Shown here in pieces: positions 35,147 to 44,923 of a stretch of 64,000 nucleotides of DNA. The notes below the pieces were generated by a model. That model was not told where the DNA came from, made no database searches, and saw nothing but the letters and a program-made list of their open reading frames with translations. The stretch comes from Hyphomicrobiales bacterium (GTDB taxonomy: Bacteria > Pseudomonadota > Alphaproteobacteria > Rhizobiales > Rhizobiaceae), in contig JAFKJU010000012.1 of assembly GCA_017305935.1 (NCBI GenBank), forward strand, positions 124,001 through 188,000, in the 5' to 3' direction. A program made the position numbers and the translations under genes. The stretch's first letter is position 1. Every line of letters begins with the position of its first letter.

Positions 35147-36013
35147 CTAGCGGCGAAACGCCGACTTGAGGGCATCGACGACAGACCGGATCGCCGGGAC
35201 GTCCTTGATCTGTGAATGGACGACGAGCCAGACATCCCTGGTCAATGCCGCCTCCTCCTCGACGCGGCGGAGGCCAGGGCTTTGTTCCGTGGCAAAGTCG
35301 GGCAGCATGACGACGCCCCCGCCGGCCCGGGCGGCAGCGGCCTGGAATTCCAAGACGGAAGATCGAAGCGCCACGGGCCGGCCGGCGGCGATTTCCAGGA
35401 GGCGTATCTGCTGCGCGGCCGCGTTCATCGATTCGTCATAGCCGATGAACGTCCATTCCTCCGGCGGGATCGAACTGAGATAGTCTTCCGCCGCATAGAG
35501 ATGGAAACCGATCTCGCCGACTTTCATGATGACGTAATCACCTTCCTCGGGACGCGACAGGCGCACGGCAATATCCGCCTCTCTCCGGTTGAGCGACGCG
35601 AAGCGTTTTTCGCCGACAAGAGTGACCTGGATTCCGGGATGGCGACGGCGAAGATCGACGAGCGGCCTGGCAAGGAGCATGCTGGAAAGCGCCGGCGGCG
35701 CACTGATACGGACATGGCCCCGAAGGTCGGTCGTGCCGGTTCGGCCCAATTGTTCGATCGCCGCAGCCTGCAAGGCGATCGTCGCGGCGAGTTCGGCGAC
35801 CTTTTCCCCATCGGAGGTCAGAACGAACCGGCGGCCGCGCCGGTCGATGAGCTTTCGTCCAAGACGCATTTCGAGCGCTAAGACCCGCCGGCTGATCGTC
35901 GCATGTTCGACGCCCAGCCGTTTTGCGGCGCCGAGGAATGTGCCGGCCGTGGCGAGCGCAAGGAAGTGGCGCAGGTCGTCCCAGTCAAGTTGTGTGAAAG
36001 TCTTGCCATCCAT
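35147..36013 (-). CDS. LysR-family transcriptional regulator
   Basis: This 288-residue regulator (start 36013) has an HTH of the subgroup often called GcvA/AmpR-like: LDWDDLRHFLALATAGTFLG, then AAKRLGVEHATISRRVLALE. A LysR substrate domain follows with DIAVRLSRPEEGDYVIMKVG. It lies 88 bases downstream of mgtC on the same strand and has no divergent partner, so its target cannot be guessed. A longer in-frame start exists upstream but adds residues without family character. Confidence 0.92.
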   Translation of the reverse strand: MDGKTFTQLDWDDLRHFLALATAGTFLGAAKRLGVEHATISRRVLALEMRLGRKLIDRRGRRFVLTSDGEKVAELAATIALQAAAIEQLGRTGTTDLRGHVRISAPPALSSMLLARPLVDLRRRHPGIQVTLVGEKRFASLNRREADIAVRLSRPEEGDYVIMKVGEIGFHLYAAEDYLSSIPPEEWTFIGYDESMNAAAQQIRLLEIAAGRPVALRSSVLEFQAAAARAGGGVVMLPDFATEQSPGLRRVEEEAALTRDVWLVVHSQIKDVPAIRSVVDALKSAFRR

Positions 36014-36101
36014 CGATCTGCAATAGGGAATTCCGGATCGGTACGCCAGTGCGAAACATCCTGGCCGGCAAGCGGATAGCCATGCTGGCGGCAACCGCGC
36101 G

Positions 36102-36821
36102 TCACGTTGCCGTCGGGATGAAGGTGCAATCCTTGATCATGAAATTGGCGTTGACGTCGGCATAGAGCTTTTCCGCAGCGCCGGCGATGTCTCGCGAATG
36201 CCATTTCAACTCGAATGTCGCTTCCAGGCCGCCATCGTCGATCCGTCGCACCCGCAAAGGCTGTACGGCATAACCGAGATTCTCCAGCATCGTCACCGGC
36301 GCGAATGGATCCGCGCCGGCAGCGAGGCGAAGGGTCATACGCGCGCCCGTCTTGCGTTCCAGCCATTGATCGATGAATTTGAGCGGCGCGAGGACGATCA
36401 GGGCAACCAGGGTCGCACCGATGCCGAGAAAGATCTGGCCGCCGCCGATGCAAAGGCCGATGGCGGTCATCACCCAGATCGTCGCCGCCGTCGTCACGCC
36501 GGTAACGGCATCGCCCCGCCGCAGGATCGCGCCGCCGCCGATAAAGCCGACGCCCGTCAGGACGCCCAGCGGAAAGCGAAGCGTATCCATTACGGCAAAG
36601 GAATCCGGGGTCTTCCCTGCCACGCCCAGCAGCATGTTGGCCTGGATCATCGCAAGGCAGGCGGCCAGGGTGATCAGGATCGTCGTCCGGAATCCGGCGG
36701 CGTGGCCGCCGCGCTGGCGATTGAAGCCGATCACGGCGCCGGCGACGACCGAAAGGATGATTCGAAGCAGGATGTCCGCCATCGATGGATAAACCGGCAT
36801 CCAGTCCAAGGAAGCGCTCAT
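36102..36821 (-). CDS. MgtC/SapB-family membrane protein
   Basis: This 239-residue inner-membrane protein shows the MgtC pattern: VVAGAVIGFNRQRGGHAAGF, then RTTILITLAACLAMI, and GVGFIGGGAILRRGDAVTGVTTAATIWV. A C-terminal cytoplasmic domain (about 155-239) follows four to five helices, as in MgtC proteins with an ACT-like tail. MgtC in pathogens is linked to growth at low magnesium and to F-ATPase control; the role of SapB-type homologues in soil bacteria is unclear. An internal start at Met14 is possible. Confidence 0.9.
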   Translation of the reverse strand: MSASLDWMPVYPSMADILLRIILSVVAGAVIGFNRQRGGHAAGFRTTILITLAACLAMIQANMLLGVAGKTPDSFAVMDTLRFPLGVLTGVGFIGGGAILRRGDAVTGVTTAATIWVMTAIGLCIGGGQIFLGIGATLVALIVLAPLKFIDQWLERKTGARMTLRLAAGADPFAPVTMLENLGYAVQPLRVRRIDDGGLEATFELKWHSRDIAGAAEKLYADVNANFMIKDCTFIPTAT

Positions 36822-37019
36822 GTTCGACCACCCGGAAAAGACAATGCCGCATATTCGCCGAGCTCGGCACGCGCCTTCACGGCGACCTTGCGAATATGCC
36901 TTATGCTCGTAACCGAGGCAAACAACATCTGGCCTGGCCGAATGTTCCCGATGGGACGCAAGTCAGGCACGGATGGCCTCTGGAAATGCGGGAGAGCAAG
37001 ACGTCAGGGTGAGCATCGG

Positions 37020-37283
37020 CTAATGTACCGATGGGACGTCGTCCTCTTCCAGAAACGAATGAATTCCATCCCGCTCGACGGTGGCCAGGAATTCATCGAA
37101 TGCCTCGCGATCGGTGGCGAACGGCTCCTCCCATTCGAAGAGATCTTCGTTCTGGGTGACGACTTCGAGTTTCCAGTCCTGCTGGGTTCCGGCCGGCCGG
37201 TAGATGTCGATCAACAGGGTGACGCCATCCTGGGTGAATTCACCGGACAGTTCCGAATGCTCGAGCTTGGGTTTTTTGGGCAT
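37020..37283 (-). CDS. Small acidic hypothetical protein
   Basis: The 87-residue product is acidic and soluble, with a beta-rich first half (GVTLLIDIYRPAGTQQDW) and a helical acidic second half (REAFDEFLATVERDGIHSF). It starts at 37283 with GAAGAGGA upstream. I do not recognise a family and neighbours give no clue. Codon use looks typical of the window, so it is probably real. Confidence 0.65.
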   Translation of the reverse strand: MPKKPKLEHSELSGEFTQDGVTLLIDIYRPAGTQQDWKLEVVTQNEDLFEWEEPFATDREAFDEFLATVERDGIHSFLEEDDVPSVH

Positions 37284-37706
37284 GGCATCCTCTTCGGGTT
37301 ATGATGGCTGGGCCGCGTCGGCGCTGGGAGGCGATGATCGCACCATCGCGCGGGCGCGGCTGTCAGGCGGTCTCCATTCCAGCCTCTGCGTCAGACATCC
37401 TTATCAGATAGGTGTCTTCGGCCAAGGAGGCGAGCAGGCCGGTAAGGATTTCTCAGGGGAAAACCGGAGAAAACGGTTTGGAATGCCGGCTGAGCGACAT
37501 TCACCACCGGGTTCCGGGTTGTGAGCGCTCGTGTTGGCACATATTGAGATACTTGCCGTCCGCGGATTAACATGATAAATTTACTCATGTTATAAAACTG
37601 TTCCGGGCGGCGCAGGGAAGATTCATCTTTGATAGCGTCGCCAAAGGGCGTTCGACTTCGAAATGCTGCCGCTGGCCGATGCGACGGGCCATGCCAAGCT
37701 GGAGTG
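37284..37706. other. Gene-free stretch upstream of the AraC regulator
   Basis: These 423 bases hold no convincing gene on either strand. The 3' half becomes AT-rich (about 37540-37600) and contains the inverted repeat at 37568-37592 that matches an iron-responsive operator. The rest shows only short frames without ribosome sites. Confidence 0.6.
37568..37592. promoter_or_regulatory. Iron-responsive operator (IRO box, RirA-type)
   Basis: TAACATGA-N9-TCATGTTA is a perfect 8-base inverted repeat. Its inner part is TGA-N9-TCA, the IRO consensus bound by RirA in rhizobia. It lies 115 bases before the AraC-type gene that borders the siderophore-uptake genes. Confidence 0.65.
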
Positions 37707-38609
37707 ATGGGAAAATTGAGTTTTTGGCACTCGATGGTTTGGCATACCGAGGGCATTCGCGTCGTGGCGCCGGTCAAGTGGCGGCGCTTCGACGGGCTTG
37801 TCGGCGTTTTCTGGGAGGCGGAGAGCCAGGCGGGGGCCAAGGGCTATTATCTCGCCGACGACCCGCGCATCATGGTTTTCTTCAGCGACGTCTCCTCGCG
37901 CATCCGCATGTCGAATCGCGACGGGGAACTGGCGCAGCATTCGCGACCGATGACCCGCGCGGTCTATGTGCCGGCGGGGATTCCGATGTGGACCACCAGC
38001 AAATCCACCCACCGCTTCTCACACCTCAACCTGCATCTGCATCGCGACCGGCTGATGCGCTTCCTGTCGCCCTCGGTCGGGGCCTCGGCGGCGCTGTCGG
38101 CGCTGCGCCAGCCGGTGGAAATCCAGGATCTCGGCGCCATCGAGACGCTGGCCGGCCTGCTGGTCGATGAAATCGCCGCGCCGTCGAAACATGTCGTCTA
38201 CGCCGAAAGCCTCGTCGGCAGCATCGTCACCGGCCTGCTGGACATTCCCGAGGACGACGGCAGGAACGGCAACGGCCGGCTGACCCAGGCGCAGATGAAC
38301 AGGCTGACGGCGCGCGTCGAAGCCGAGGGCGACTGCCGCCTGACGATTGCCGAGATGGCCGCGACAGTCGGTCTCTCCGAAAGCTGGTTCGCCAATGTCT
38401 TCAAGCAGACGACCGGCAGGACGCCGCTGCAATGGCAGCTCGGAAAACGCGTCGACCGGGCAAAGCAGCTCCTGCTGGAAAGCGAGCTGTCGGTGGCCGA
38501 CATCGCCGTGCAGCTCGGCTTTTCCGATCAGGCGCACCTGACCAAGACATTTCGCCAGATCGCCGGCGATACGCCCGCCGCCTGGCGGCGGATACGGCAA
38601 TTGCGGTAA
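37707..38609 (+). CDS. AraC-family regulator of siderophore uptake
   Basis: This 300-residue regulator has an N-terminal sensor region and a C-terminal double HTH of the AraC type: RLTIAEMAATVGLSESWFAN, then VFKQTTGRTPLQWQLGKRVD, and SVADIAVQLGFSDQAHLTKT, then FRQIAGDTPAAWRR. It is convergent with the TonB receptor and probably activates uptake genes when the ferric siderophore is present, as AraC regulators of siderophore loci do. The start is uncertain: GGAG lies only two bases before ATG 37707, and Met10 (ATG 37734) is another possibility. Confidence 0.9.
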   Translation: MGKLSFWHSMVWHTEGIRVVAPVKWRRFDGLVGVFWEAESQAGAKGYYLADDPRIMVFFSDVSSRIRMSNRDGELAQHSRPMTRAVYVPAGIPMWTTSKSTHRFSHLNLHLHRDRLMRFLSPSVGASAALSALRQPVEIQDLGAIETLAGLLVDEIAAPSKHVVYAESLVGSIVTGLLDIPEDDGRNGNGRLTQAQMNRLTARVEAEGDCRLTIAEMAATVGLSESWFANVFKQTTGRTPLQWQLGKRVDRAKQLLLESELSVADIAVQLGFSDQAHLTKTFRQIAGDTPAAWRRIRQLR

Positions 38610-38654
38610 CACAAACGAGCGCCCCGCCCGCAGGCTGCGGACGGGGCTGAATCG

Positions 38655-40784
38655 TCACCAGGTCTGGCGGATCGTCGCGTAGACGGCGCGGCCGGGATTG
38701 TACCAGTCGGCGCCGAAGCCGCCGTAGTCGACATGCTTCTCGTCGAACAGGTTGCTGACATTGACTTCGAACGCGGTGTTCTCACGAATCTTGTAGGCGA
38801 AGGCGGCGTCGAAGACGATGCTGCCGCCAGTCGATTGCGTGTTTGCGTCGTTGAAGAAATAAGAGCCGGAATAGCGCGCGCCGAGGCCGAAATTCATGTC
38901 GCCGCGTTTTCCGTCGCCGGGCAGCGTGTAGTTGACCCACAGCGATGCCAGCTGGTTCGGCACGAAGGACAATTCGTTTCCGACGTTTCCGCCCGTACCG
39001 TTTTCGACGATATCGGACATCATGTAGGAATAGGCGGCGGTGAGGCTGAGTTTGTCGGTCAGCTCAGCCTTGGCTTCGAGGTCGAGACCGCGCACACGCA
39101 CCTTGCCGATGGTTTCCTGGAAACCTGTCGCCGGGTTGGTGCGGGTGATGTTGTTCTTGGTCAGGTCGTAGACGGCGGCGGTGAACAGGGCCGGGAACGC
39201 GTCCGGCCGATATTTCACACCGGCTTCCCATTGTTCGCCACGCTCGGGGTCGACCGTCAACGAGGCCGGTACAGCCGATTCGGCGTAGCTCACATAGGCG
39301 GCGAGCTCGTCGGTGATGCGATAGGTCAGGCCGGCTCGCTTGGTGAATTCGCTGAGATCGGCGTCGGTCGTCGTACCCTTGAGATTGTTGCGCTGATGTA
39401 GATCCATCCAGTCGTTACGCAGGCCGATGCTGGCGATCAGTTTGTTGAAGAAGGTCAGGTCCTGCTGGATATAGAGGCCCTTGGTCTTCTGGTCGTTCTT
39501 CAGGCTCTGATACAGCGGCACCGAGGCGGGCGCGCCGGTGTAGACCGGGTTCATCCAGTCGATGCTGGGCGCCGGCCCGTAGAAATTGTCGCTGCGCGAG
39601 GACAGGTCGTTATATTCGACCCCGACCAGGGTGCGGCTGTCGACCGAATCGAAGCTCGCATCGTATTGCAGGCGCGCGTCGATGATGAACTGGCGGCTGG
39701 CGCCGTCATTGCCGAAGAAATCCCGCTTTGCGATGGTCGAGCCGTTGGTCGGCGTCGCCGCGATATAGGCATAGCCGAAATTGCTCTTGGCGTCGCTGTA
39801 GCGGGCGTTCGAGCTGAAGGTCAGGCCCGAGCCGAAGTCATGGTCGAGCATGACGGTGAGCGTATCGCGGTCGACGTCGCGGTAATTGTAATCGGGCTCG
39901 CCGAAGAAGCGGCTGCGGTCGAAATCCGACCCCACGGGATGGCCGCCGCCGCCGGGAACGCCGTCGCGGTCGAGATGATCGTAGACGACGCTGAGCGTGG
40001 TCATGTCCGTTGGGCGCCAGGTGATGCCGCCCATCAGGAATTTCTCGTCGTCGCGCGAATAGTCGTATTCCTCGTCACTCTTCTTGAGCTTTCCGGTCAG
40101 GCGATAGGAAAGCGTATCGTCGGCGGTGATGTTGTCGCCGAAATCGAAGCCGGCCTCGCGGCGGTTGAAGGAGCCGCCCGTGGCATAGGCCTCACCGAAG
40201 CGCTCGCTCTTTGGCAGCTTGGTGACGTAATTGACCGAGCCGCCCGGATCGGAGACGCCGAAGATGGTCGAATTCGCGCCCTTGAGCACTTCGACGCGTT
40301 CGAAGGCATAGGGTTCCTCCGGCAGCGCGCCGAAGGGTTTGCCGAGCGTCAGGCCGTCGCGATACTGGTAGGCATCGAAACCGCGGATCTTGAAATAGTC
40401 GAAGCGGTCGTCCGAACCGTAGAAATCGGTCGCCACGCCCGAGGTGTATTGCAGCACCTGCTCGACATCCTGTGCGCCGCGCTGCTGGATTTCCTTGGAG
40501 GTGATCACCGAGACGGAAGCCGGGGTATCGAGGATATCCGTCGCCATCTTGCTGCCGCTCTTCGTCTTGGTGGCGACGATGGACTTCGAATCGTTTTCGG
40601 CTTCGGACGCGCTGCCCTGAAGGATGATCGGCTTGAGGGCGGTGCCGCCATTCGCGGTATCGGTCTCCTGGCCGAACGCCAGGGCCGGCGAAAGCGCAGC
40701 GAGTGCCGTGCAGCCGAGCAGGAGCGCATTGCGATAGCGGATAAGGGCCTGCCTCGAATGACCGCGCGTTCTTTCGTTGTCCAT
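38655..40784 (-). CDS. TonB-dependent siderophore receptor
   Basis: The start at 40784 gives 709 residues with a signal peptide (LLLGCTALAALSPALAFGQ). A plug domain follows with TPASVSVITSKEIQQRGAQD and VEVLKGANSTIFGVSDPGGS. The rest is a beta-barrel ending with the outer-membrane signature ...RAVYATIRQTW (terminal aromatic Trp). The length and the FhuA/FoxA-like VSDPGGSVNYVTK pattern indicate a hydroxamate-type ferrisiderophore receptor, but the ligand is not certain. It is divergent from the binding-protein/permease operon. Confidence 0.94.
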   Translation of the reverse strand: MDNERTRGHSRQALIRYRNALLLGCTALAALSPALAFGQETDTANGGTALKPIILQGSASEAENDSKSIVATKTKSGSKMATDILDTPASVSVITSKEIQQRGAQDVEQVLQYTSGVATDFYGSDDRFDYFKIRGFDAYQYRDGLTLGKPFGALPEEPYAFERVEVLKGANSTIFGVSDPGGSVNYVTKLPKSERFGEAYATGGSFNRREAGFDFGDNITADDTLSYRLTGKLKKSDEEYDYSRDDEKFLMGGITWRPTDMTTLSVVYDHLDRDGVPGGGGHPVGSDFDRSRFFGEPDYNYRDVDRDTLTVMLDHDFGSGLTFSSNARYSDAKSNFGYAYIAATPTNGSTIAKRDFFGNDGASRQFIIDARLQYDASFDSVDSRTLVGVEYNDLSSRSDNFYGPAPSIDWMNPVYTGAPASVPLYQSLKNDQKTKGLYIQQDLTFFNKLIASIGLRNDWMDLHQRNNLKGTTTDADLSEFTKRAGLTYRITDELAAYVSYAESAVPASLTVDPERGEQWEAGVKYRPDAFPALFTAAVYDLTKNNITRTNPATGFQETIGKVRVRGLDLEAKAELTDKLSLTAAYSYMMSDIVENGTGGNVGNELSFVPNQLASLWVNYTLPGDGKRGDMNFGLGARYSGSYFFNDANTQSTGGSIVFDAAFAYKIRENTAFEVNVSNLFDEKHVDYGGFGADWYNPGRAVYATIRQTW

Positions 40785-41023
40785 GTTCACATTCCAGAAG
40801 TTGATATCGTCATTGCCGGCTTTGACGGAGGCCGGGGGCCGTTCATTCCCTTGACGGCTCATAACTTGAGCTGTCCTATCCAGTATTGTAACTTTCCGGG
40901 GTTTTGTAGGATCCAACGGAAATCTCGGTATCGCCTGCCGTCTGTGCCGGCAGGGCGGTTGACGCCGCTTACTGAACCTGAGACTGGAGGTCCACTTAAA
41001 AACGAACCGGCGGAGTTTGCGTG

Positions 41024-42022
41024 ATGCTGCGGTTGTTTCTTTCTGTCTTGCGGCTGGCGGCGGCATGTATCTGGATCGTGGCATCCGGCAGTGCGATGGC
41101 CGACGAGGCCACGACCTATCCCATCGTCATCAAGCATGCGCTGGGCACGACGGTGATTCCGAAAAAGCCTGAGCGCGTCGCCACGGTCGCCTGGGCCAAT
41201 CACGAGGTGCCCCTGGCGCTCGGCGTCGTGCCGGTCGGTTTCGCCGCCGCCAATTTTGGCGATGACGACGGCGACGGGCTGCTGCCCTGGGTCGCCGACA
41301 GGCTGAACGAGCTGCACGCCGAAAAACCGGTGCTGTTCGACGAGGGCGACGGCATCGATTTCGAGGCGGTTGCGGCCACGCAGCCGGATGTCATCCTGGC
41401 CGCCTATTCCGGCCTCAGCCAGGCCGATTACGATACGCTGAGCCAGATCGCACCGGTCATCGCCTATCCGCAGGCGCCTTGGGCGACCGACTGGCGCGAG
41501 ACGATCCGCCTCGACAGCGCCGGCCTCGGCATGGCCGCCGAGGGCGAGGCGCTCATCCGCAAGATCGAGGCTGAGATCGCCGAAACCGTCGCCGGCCATC
41601 CCGAGCTTCACGGCAAGACGGCGATGTTCATCACCCATCTGAACGCCACGGATCTGAGCGTCGTCAATTTCTACACGACCAACGACACACGGGTGAAATT
41701 CTTCGCCGACCTTGGACTGACCTCGCCGAAAAGCGTCGTCGCCGCTTCCTTGCCGGGGAAATTCTCCGGCTCGATCAGCGCCGAGCGCGTCGATGACTTC
41801 GACGATGTCGATATTCTCGTCACCTATGGCGACCGCAAGCTGTTGGACGCCCTGGCCGCCAATCCGCTGACTGCCCGGATGCCGGCCGTCGCCCGGGGCG
41901 CGCTGGTGACGCTCGGCCGCAACCCGGTCGGGACGGCGGCCAATCCGACGCCGCTTTCGATCTCCTGGGTGCTCAAGGATTACGTGGCTCTGCTTGCCGG
42001 AGCGGCCGGGAAATCCAGATGA
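41024..42022 (+). CDS. Iron-siderophore ABC transporter periplasmic binding protein
   Basis: The product, about 332 residues from ATG 41024 (a GTG at 41021 is the alternative), has a signal peptide ending near SGSAMADEA and the FecB/FhuD-type fold pattern (PERVATVAWANHEVPLALGV, TQPDVILAAYSGLSQADYDT). It delivers ferric siderophore from the TonB receptor to the permease pair. It starts the plus-strand five-gene operon in which every following gene overlaps the previous one by ATGA. Confidence 0.92.
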   Translation: MLRLFLSVLRLAAACIWIVASGSAMADEATTYPIVIKHALGTTVIPKKPERVATVAWANHEVPLALGVVPVGFAAANFGDDDGDGLLPWVADRLNELHAEKPVLFDEGDGIDFEAVAATQPDVILAAYSGLSQADYDTLSQIAPVIAYPQAPWATDWRETIRLDSAGLGMAAEGEALIRKIEAEIAETVAGHPELHGKTAMFITHLNATDLSVVNFYTTNDTRVKFFADLGLTSPKSVVAASLPGKFSGSISAERVDDFDDVDILVTYGDRKLLDALAANPLTARMPAVARGALVTLGRNPVGTAANPTPLSISWVLKDYVALLAGAAGKSR

Positions 42023-43062
42023 AGGCCGACAGCCTGCCGACGCCCCGGCGCTGGTCGGCCGCCGGGCGCTCGAACCGCAATCGCGGCCTGTTCCTGGCAG
42101 GCCTGCTCCTCGTTCTTGGCCTGCTCTCGGCGCTTTCGGTCGGGGTCGGCACGCGCGACGTCGCGCTGGCGGATGTGCTCGCCGGGCTTGGCGGGCGGCT
42201 GGACAGCATCGGCCAGGCGGCCGTGGCGGTGCGCATTCCGCGCACGGCGCTGGCGTTGCTGGCCGGCGCCGCACTCGGGCTGGCCGGCGCGATCATGCAG
42301 GGCGTGACGCGCAATCCGCTGGCCGATCCCGGCATTCTCGGCGTCAACATGGGCGCGTCGCTCGCCGTCGTCGTCGGGGTGGCCTGGTTCGATATCGCCT
42401 CGGCGCAGGCTTATATCTGGACGGCGATCCTCGGGGCGGGCGGTGCAGCCGTCTTCGTCTACGTCATCGGCTCGCTGGGACGCGGCGGGGCGACGCCGCT
42501 GAAGCTGGCGCTGGCTGGGGCTGCGACCTCCGTCGCCTTTTCCTCGATGGTGATCGCCGTGGTGCTGCCGCGCAACGACATCGCCGGCGGCATCCGCTCC
42601 TGGCAGATCGGCGGCGTCGGCGGCGCCACCTTCGAGCGCATCCTGCCGGTGCTGCCTTTCCTCGCGGCAGGCTTCGCCATCGGCCTTCTTTCCGCGCGCA
42701 AGCTGAACTCCCTGGCGCTTGGCGATGAGCTGGCGGCCGGGCTCGGCGAGCGTGTGGCGCTCGCCCGTGCCGTTGCGTCCCTCGGCGCGATCCTGCTGTG
42801 CGGGGCGACGACGGCGGTCTGTGGGCCGATCGGTTTTCTCGGGCTGGTCGTGCCGCATCTGAGCCGCCTGCTGGTCGGCGTCGATCATCGCTGGCTGCTG
42901 CCGTTTTCGGCCATCGGCGGCGCCTGCCTGTTGCTGGCAGCCGATATCGTCGGGCGCATCGTCGCCCGACCGGCCGAACTCGATGTCGGCATCGTCACCG
43001 CCTTTATCGGTGCGCCGTTCTTCATCTGGATCGTCCGCCACCAGCGGGTGCGCGAATTATGA
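42019..43062 (+). CDS. Iron-siderophore ABC transporter permease (FecCD family), first
   Basis: The 347-residue BtuC/FecCD-type permease has about ten membrane segments and the family motifs RIPRTALALLAGAALGLAGA, MQGVTRNPLADPGILGVNMG and GPIGFLGLVVPHLSRLLVG. It forms a heterodimer with the next permease. Its start overlaps the binding-protein stop (ATGA). Confidence 0.95.
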   Translation: MKADSLPTPRRWSAAGRSNRNRGLFLAGLLLVLGLLSALSVGVGTRDVALADVLAGLGGRLDSIGQAAVAVRIPRTALALLAGAALGLAGAIMQGVTRNPLADPGILGVNMGASLAVVVGVAWFDIASAQAYIWTAILGAGGAAVFVYVIGSLGRGGATPLKLALAGAATSVAFSSMVIAVVLPRNDIAGGIRSWQIGGVGGATFERILPVLPFLAAGFAIGLLSARKLNSLALGDELAAGLGERVALARAVASLGAILLCGATTAVCGPIGFLGLVVPHLSRLLVGVDHRWLLPFSAIGGACLLLAADIVGRIVARPAELDVGIVTAFIGAPFFIWIVRHQRVREL

Positions 43063-44099
43063 CGACCGTGTCTTCCACCCTCGGCCGGATTGTCGACGGC
43101 CGGCAGCGGCGCAAGAGCCGATGGCTATTCGTCATCGCCGTGCTGCTGGTTCTCGCCGCCGCGATCTTCGCCCTGACGCTGGTGCTCGGCCAGTCCTTCA
43201 CGCCGCCGGGAGACATCCTGCGGATGCTGCTCGGCGAAACCGTGCCGGGAACGAGCTTCACCGTCGGCCAGCTTCGCCTGCCGCGGGCAGTGCTGGCGGC
43301 GCTGGCGGGCCTCAGCTTCGGCATGGGCGGCGTCGCCTTCCAGATCATGCTGCGCAATCCGCTCGCCAGCCCCGATATCATCGGCATCAGCTCCGGTGCG
43401 AGCGCGGCTGCCGTCTTCGCCATCGTCGTCTTGTCGATGAACGGCCCTGCGGTCTCCGTGGTTGCGGTGGTTGCCGGCCTCGGCGTCGCGCTGATGGTCT
43501 ACGGCCTGTCCTTCCGCAACGGCGTTGCCGGAACGCGGCTCATCCTCGTCGGCATCGGCGTTTCGGCGATGCTGGAAAGCTTCATCGCCTATATCCTCTC
43601 GCAGGCGCCGGCCTGGAGCCTGCAGGAGGCGATGCGCTGGCTGACCGGCAGCCTCAACGGCGCCCAGCTCGGTCAAGCCCTGCCGCTGCTCGTGGCGCTT
43701 GCCCTGTTCGGCGGGCTGCTTCTGCATAAAGCGCGCGATCTCGACGCGCTGCGGCTCGGCGACGACATGGCGGCGGCGCTCGGGGTTCGCGTCGGGCAGA
43801 CCCGCGTCGTTGTCATGATCGCGGCGGTCGGGATGATCGCATCGGCGACGGCGGCGACCGGGCCGATCGCCTTCGTCGCCTTCCTCTCCGGCCCGATCGC
43901 CGCCCGCATTGTCGGCAACAGCGGATCGCTGCTCCTTCCCTCGGCGCTGGTCGGGGCGGTGCTGGTGCTGGCGGGCGATTATGCCGGCCAGTTCCTGCTG
44001 CCGAGCCGCTATCCGGTCGGCGTCGTCACCGGCGCGCTGGGCGCGCCCTACCTGATTTTCCTGATCATACGCGTCAACCGCAGTGGAGGCTCGTTATGA
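43059..44099 (+). CDS. Iron-siderophore ABC transporter permease (FecCD family), second
   Basis: This 346-residue partner permease shows RLPRAVLAALAGLSFGMGGV, IMLRNPLASPDIIGISSGAS and TGPIAFVAFLSGPIAARIVG. About ten membrane helices are visible. It overlaps both neighbours by ATGA, so all components should be made in fixed ratio. Confidence 0.95.
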   Translation: MTTVSSTLGRIVDGRQRRKSRWLFVIAVLLVLAAAIFALTLVLGQSFTPPGDILRMLLGETVPGTSFTVGQLRLPRAVLAALAGLSFGMGGVAFQIMLRNPLASPDIIGISSGASAAAVFAIVVLSMNGPAVSVVAVVAGLGVALMVYGLSFRNGVAGTRLILVGIGVSAMLESFIAYILSQAPAWSLQEAMRWLTGSLNGAQLGQALPLLVALALFGGLLLHKARDLDALRLGDDMAAALGVRVGQTRVVVMIAAVGMIASATAATGPIAFVAFLSGPIAARIVGNSGSLLLPSALVGAVLVLAGDYAGQFLLPSRYPVGVVTGALGAPYLIFLIIRVNRSGGSL

Positions 44100-44923
44100 C
44101 CGCCCATTCCTTGAGCGTCAGCCGGCTTTCGGCCGGCTACAGCGATGCCGATATCCTGCAGGGGCTCGATCTCGCCGTGCCGCCTGGCCGCATCACCGTC
44201 ATCGTCGGCGCCAATGCCTGCGGCAAGTCCACGTTGCTGCGGGCCATGTCGCGGCTGCTGTCGCCGCATAAGGGAGAGGTTCTGCTCGACGGCAAGTCGA
44301 TCCATCGCATGGCCCCGAAAGAATTGGCGCGCACGCTCGGCCTGCTGCCGCAATCGCCCATCGCGCCGGAAGGCATCACCGTCGCCGATCTCGTCGGCCG
44401 CGGACGGCACCCGCACCAGGGGCTGTTTTCGCGTTGGACCAGCCAAGACGACGAGGCGGTGGCCGATGCTCTGACGGCGACGCGGATCGTGGATCTCGCC
44501 GAACGGCCTGTGGACGAGCTGTCCGGCGGCCAGCGCCAGCGGGTGTGGATTGCCATGGCGCTCGCCCAGCAGACCGATATCCTGCTGCTGGACGAGCCGA
44601 CGACCTTTCTCGACATCAGCCATCAGGTCGAGGTTCTCGATCTTCTCACCGACCTCAACCATGCGCGCGGCACCACCGTCGTCATGGTGCTGCACGACCT
44701 CAATCTCGCGGCGCGCTACGCCGATCATCTCGTGGCGATGACGCAAGGCCGTATCCATGTGTCCGGCCGGCCGGAAGAGGTGTTGACGCAGGAGACCGTG
44801 CGCCAGGTTTTCGGCCTCGAAAGCCGTATCGTCATCGACCCCACCTCGGGCCGGCCGATCATGCTGCCCATCGGCCGGCACCGGATGGCAGACAATTCGC
44901 AAATCAAGGAGATGCAGCCATGA
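44096..44923 (+). CDS. Iron-siderophore ABC transporter ATP-binding protein
   Basis: This 275-residue FepC/FecE-type ATPase has Walker A GANACGKST (note Ala-Asn where Pro-Asn is more common), LVGRGRHPHQGLF (typical of siderophore ATPases), signature [15 protein letters not shown], Walker B ILLLDEPTTFLDI and switch VLHDLNLAARYAD. It energises the FecCD-type permease pair. Confidence 0.95.
   Translation: MTAHSLSVSRLSAGYSDADILQGLDLAVPPGRITVIVGANACGKSTLLRAMSRLLSPHKGEVLLDGKSIHRMAPKELARTLGLLPQSPIAPEGITVADLVGRGRHPHQGLFSRWTSQDDEAVADALTATRIVDLAERPVDELSGGQRQRVWIAMALAQQTDILLLDEPTTFLDISHQVEVLDLLTDLNHARGTTVVMVLHDLNLAARYADHLVAMTQGRIHVSGRPEEVLTQETVRQVFGLESRIVIDPTSGRPIMLPIGRHRMADNSQIKEMQP

Noticed and set aside
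40860-40915. TCCTA...TAGGA inverted pair upstream of the TonB receptor as AraC site
   Set aside because: Arms are only five bases and far apart; too weak to list as a site.
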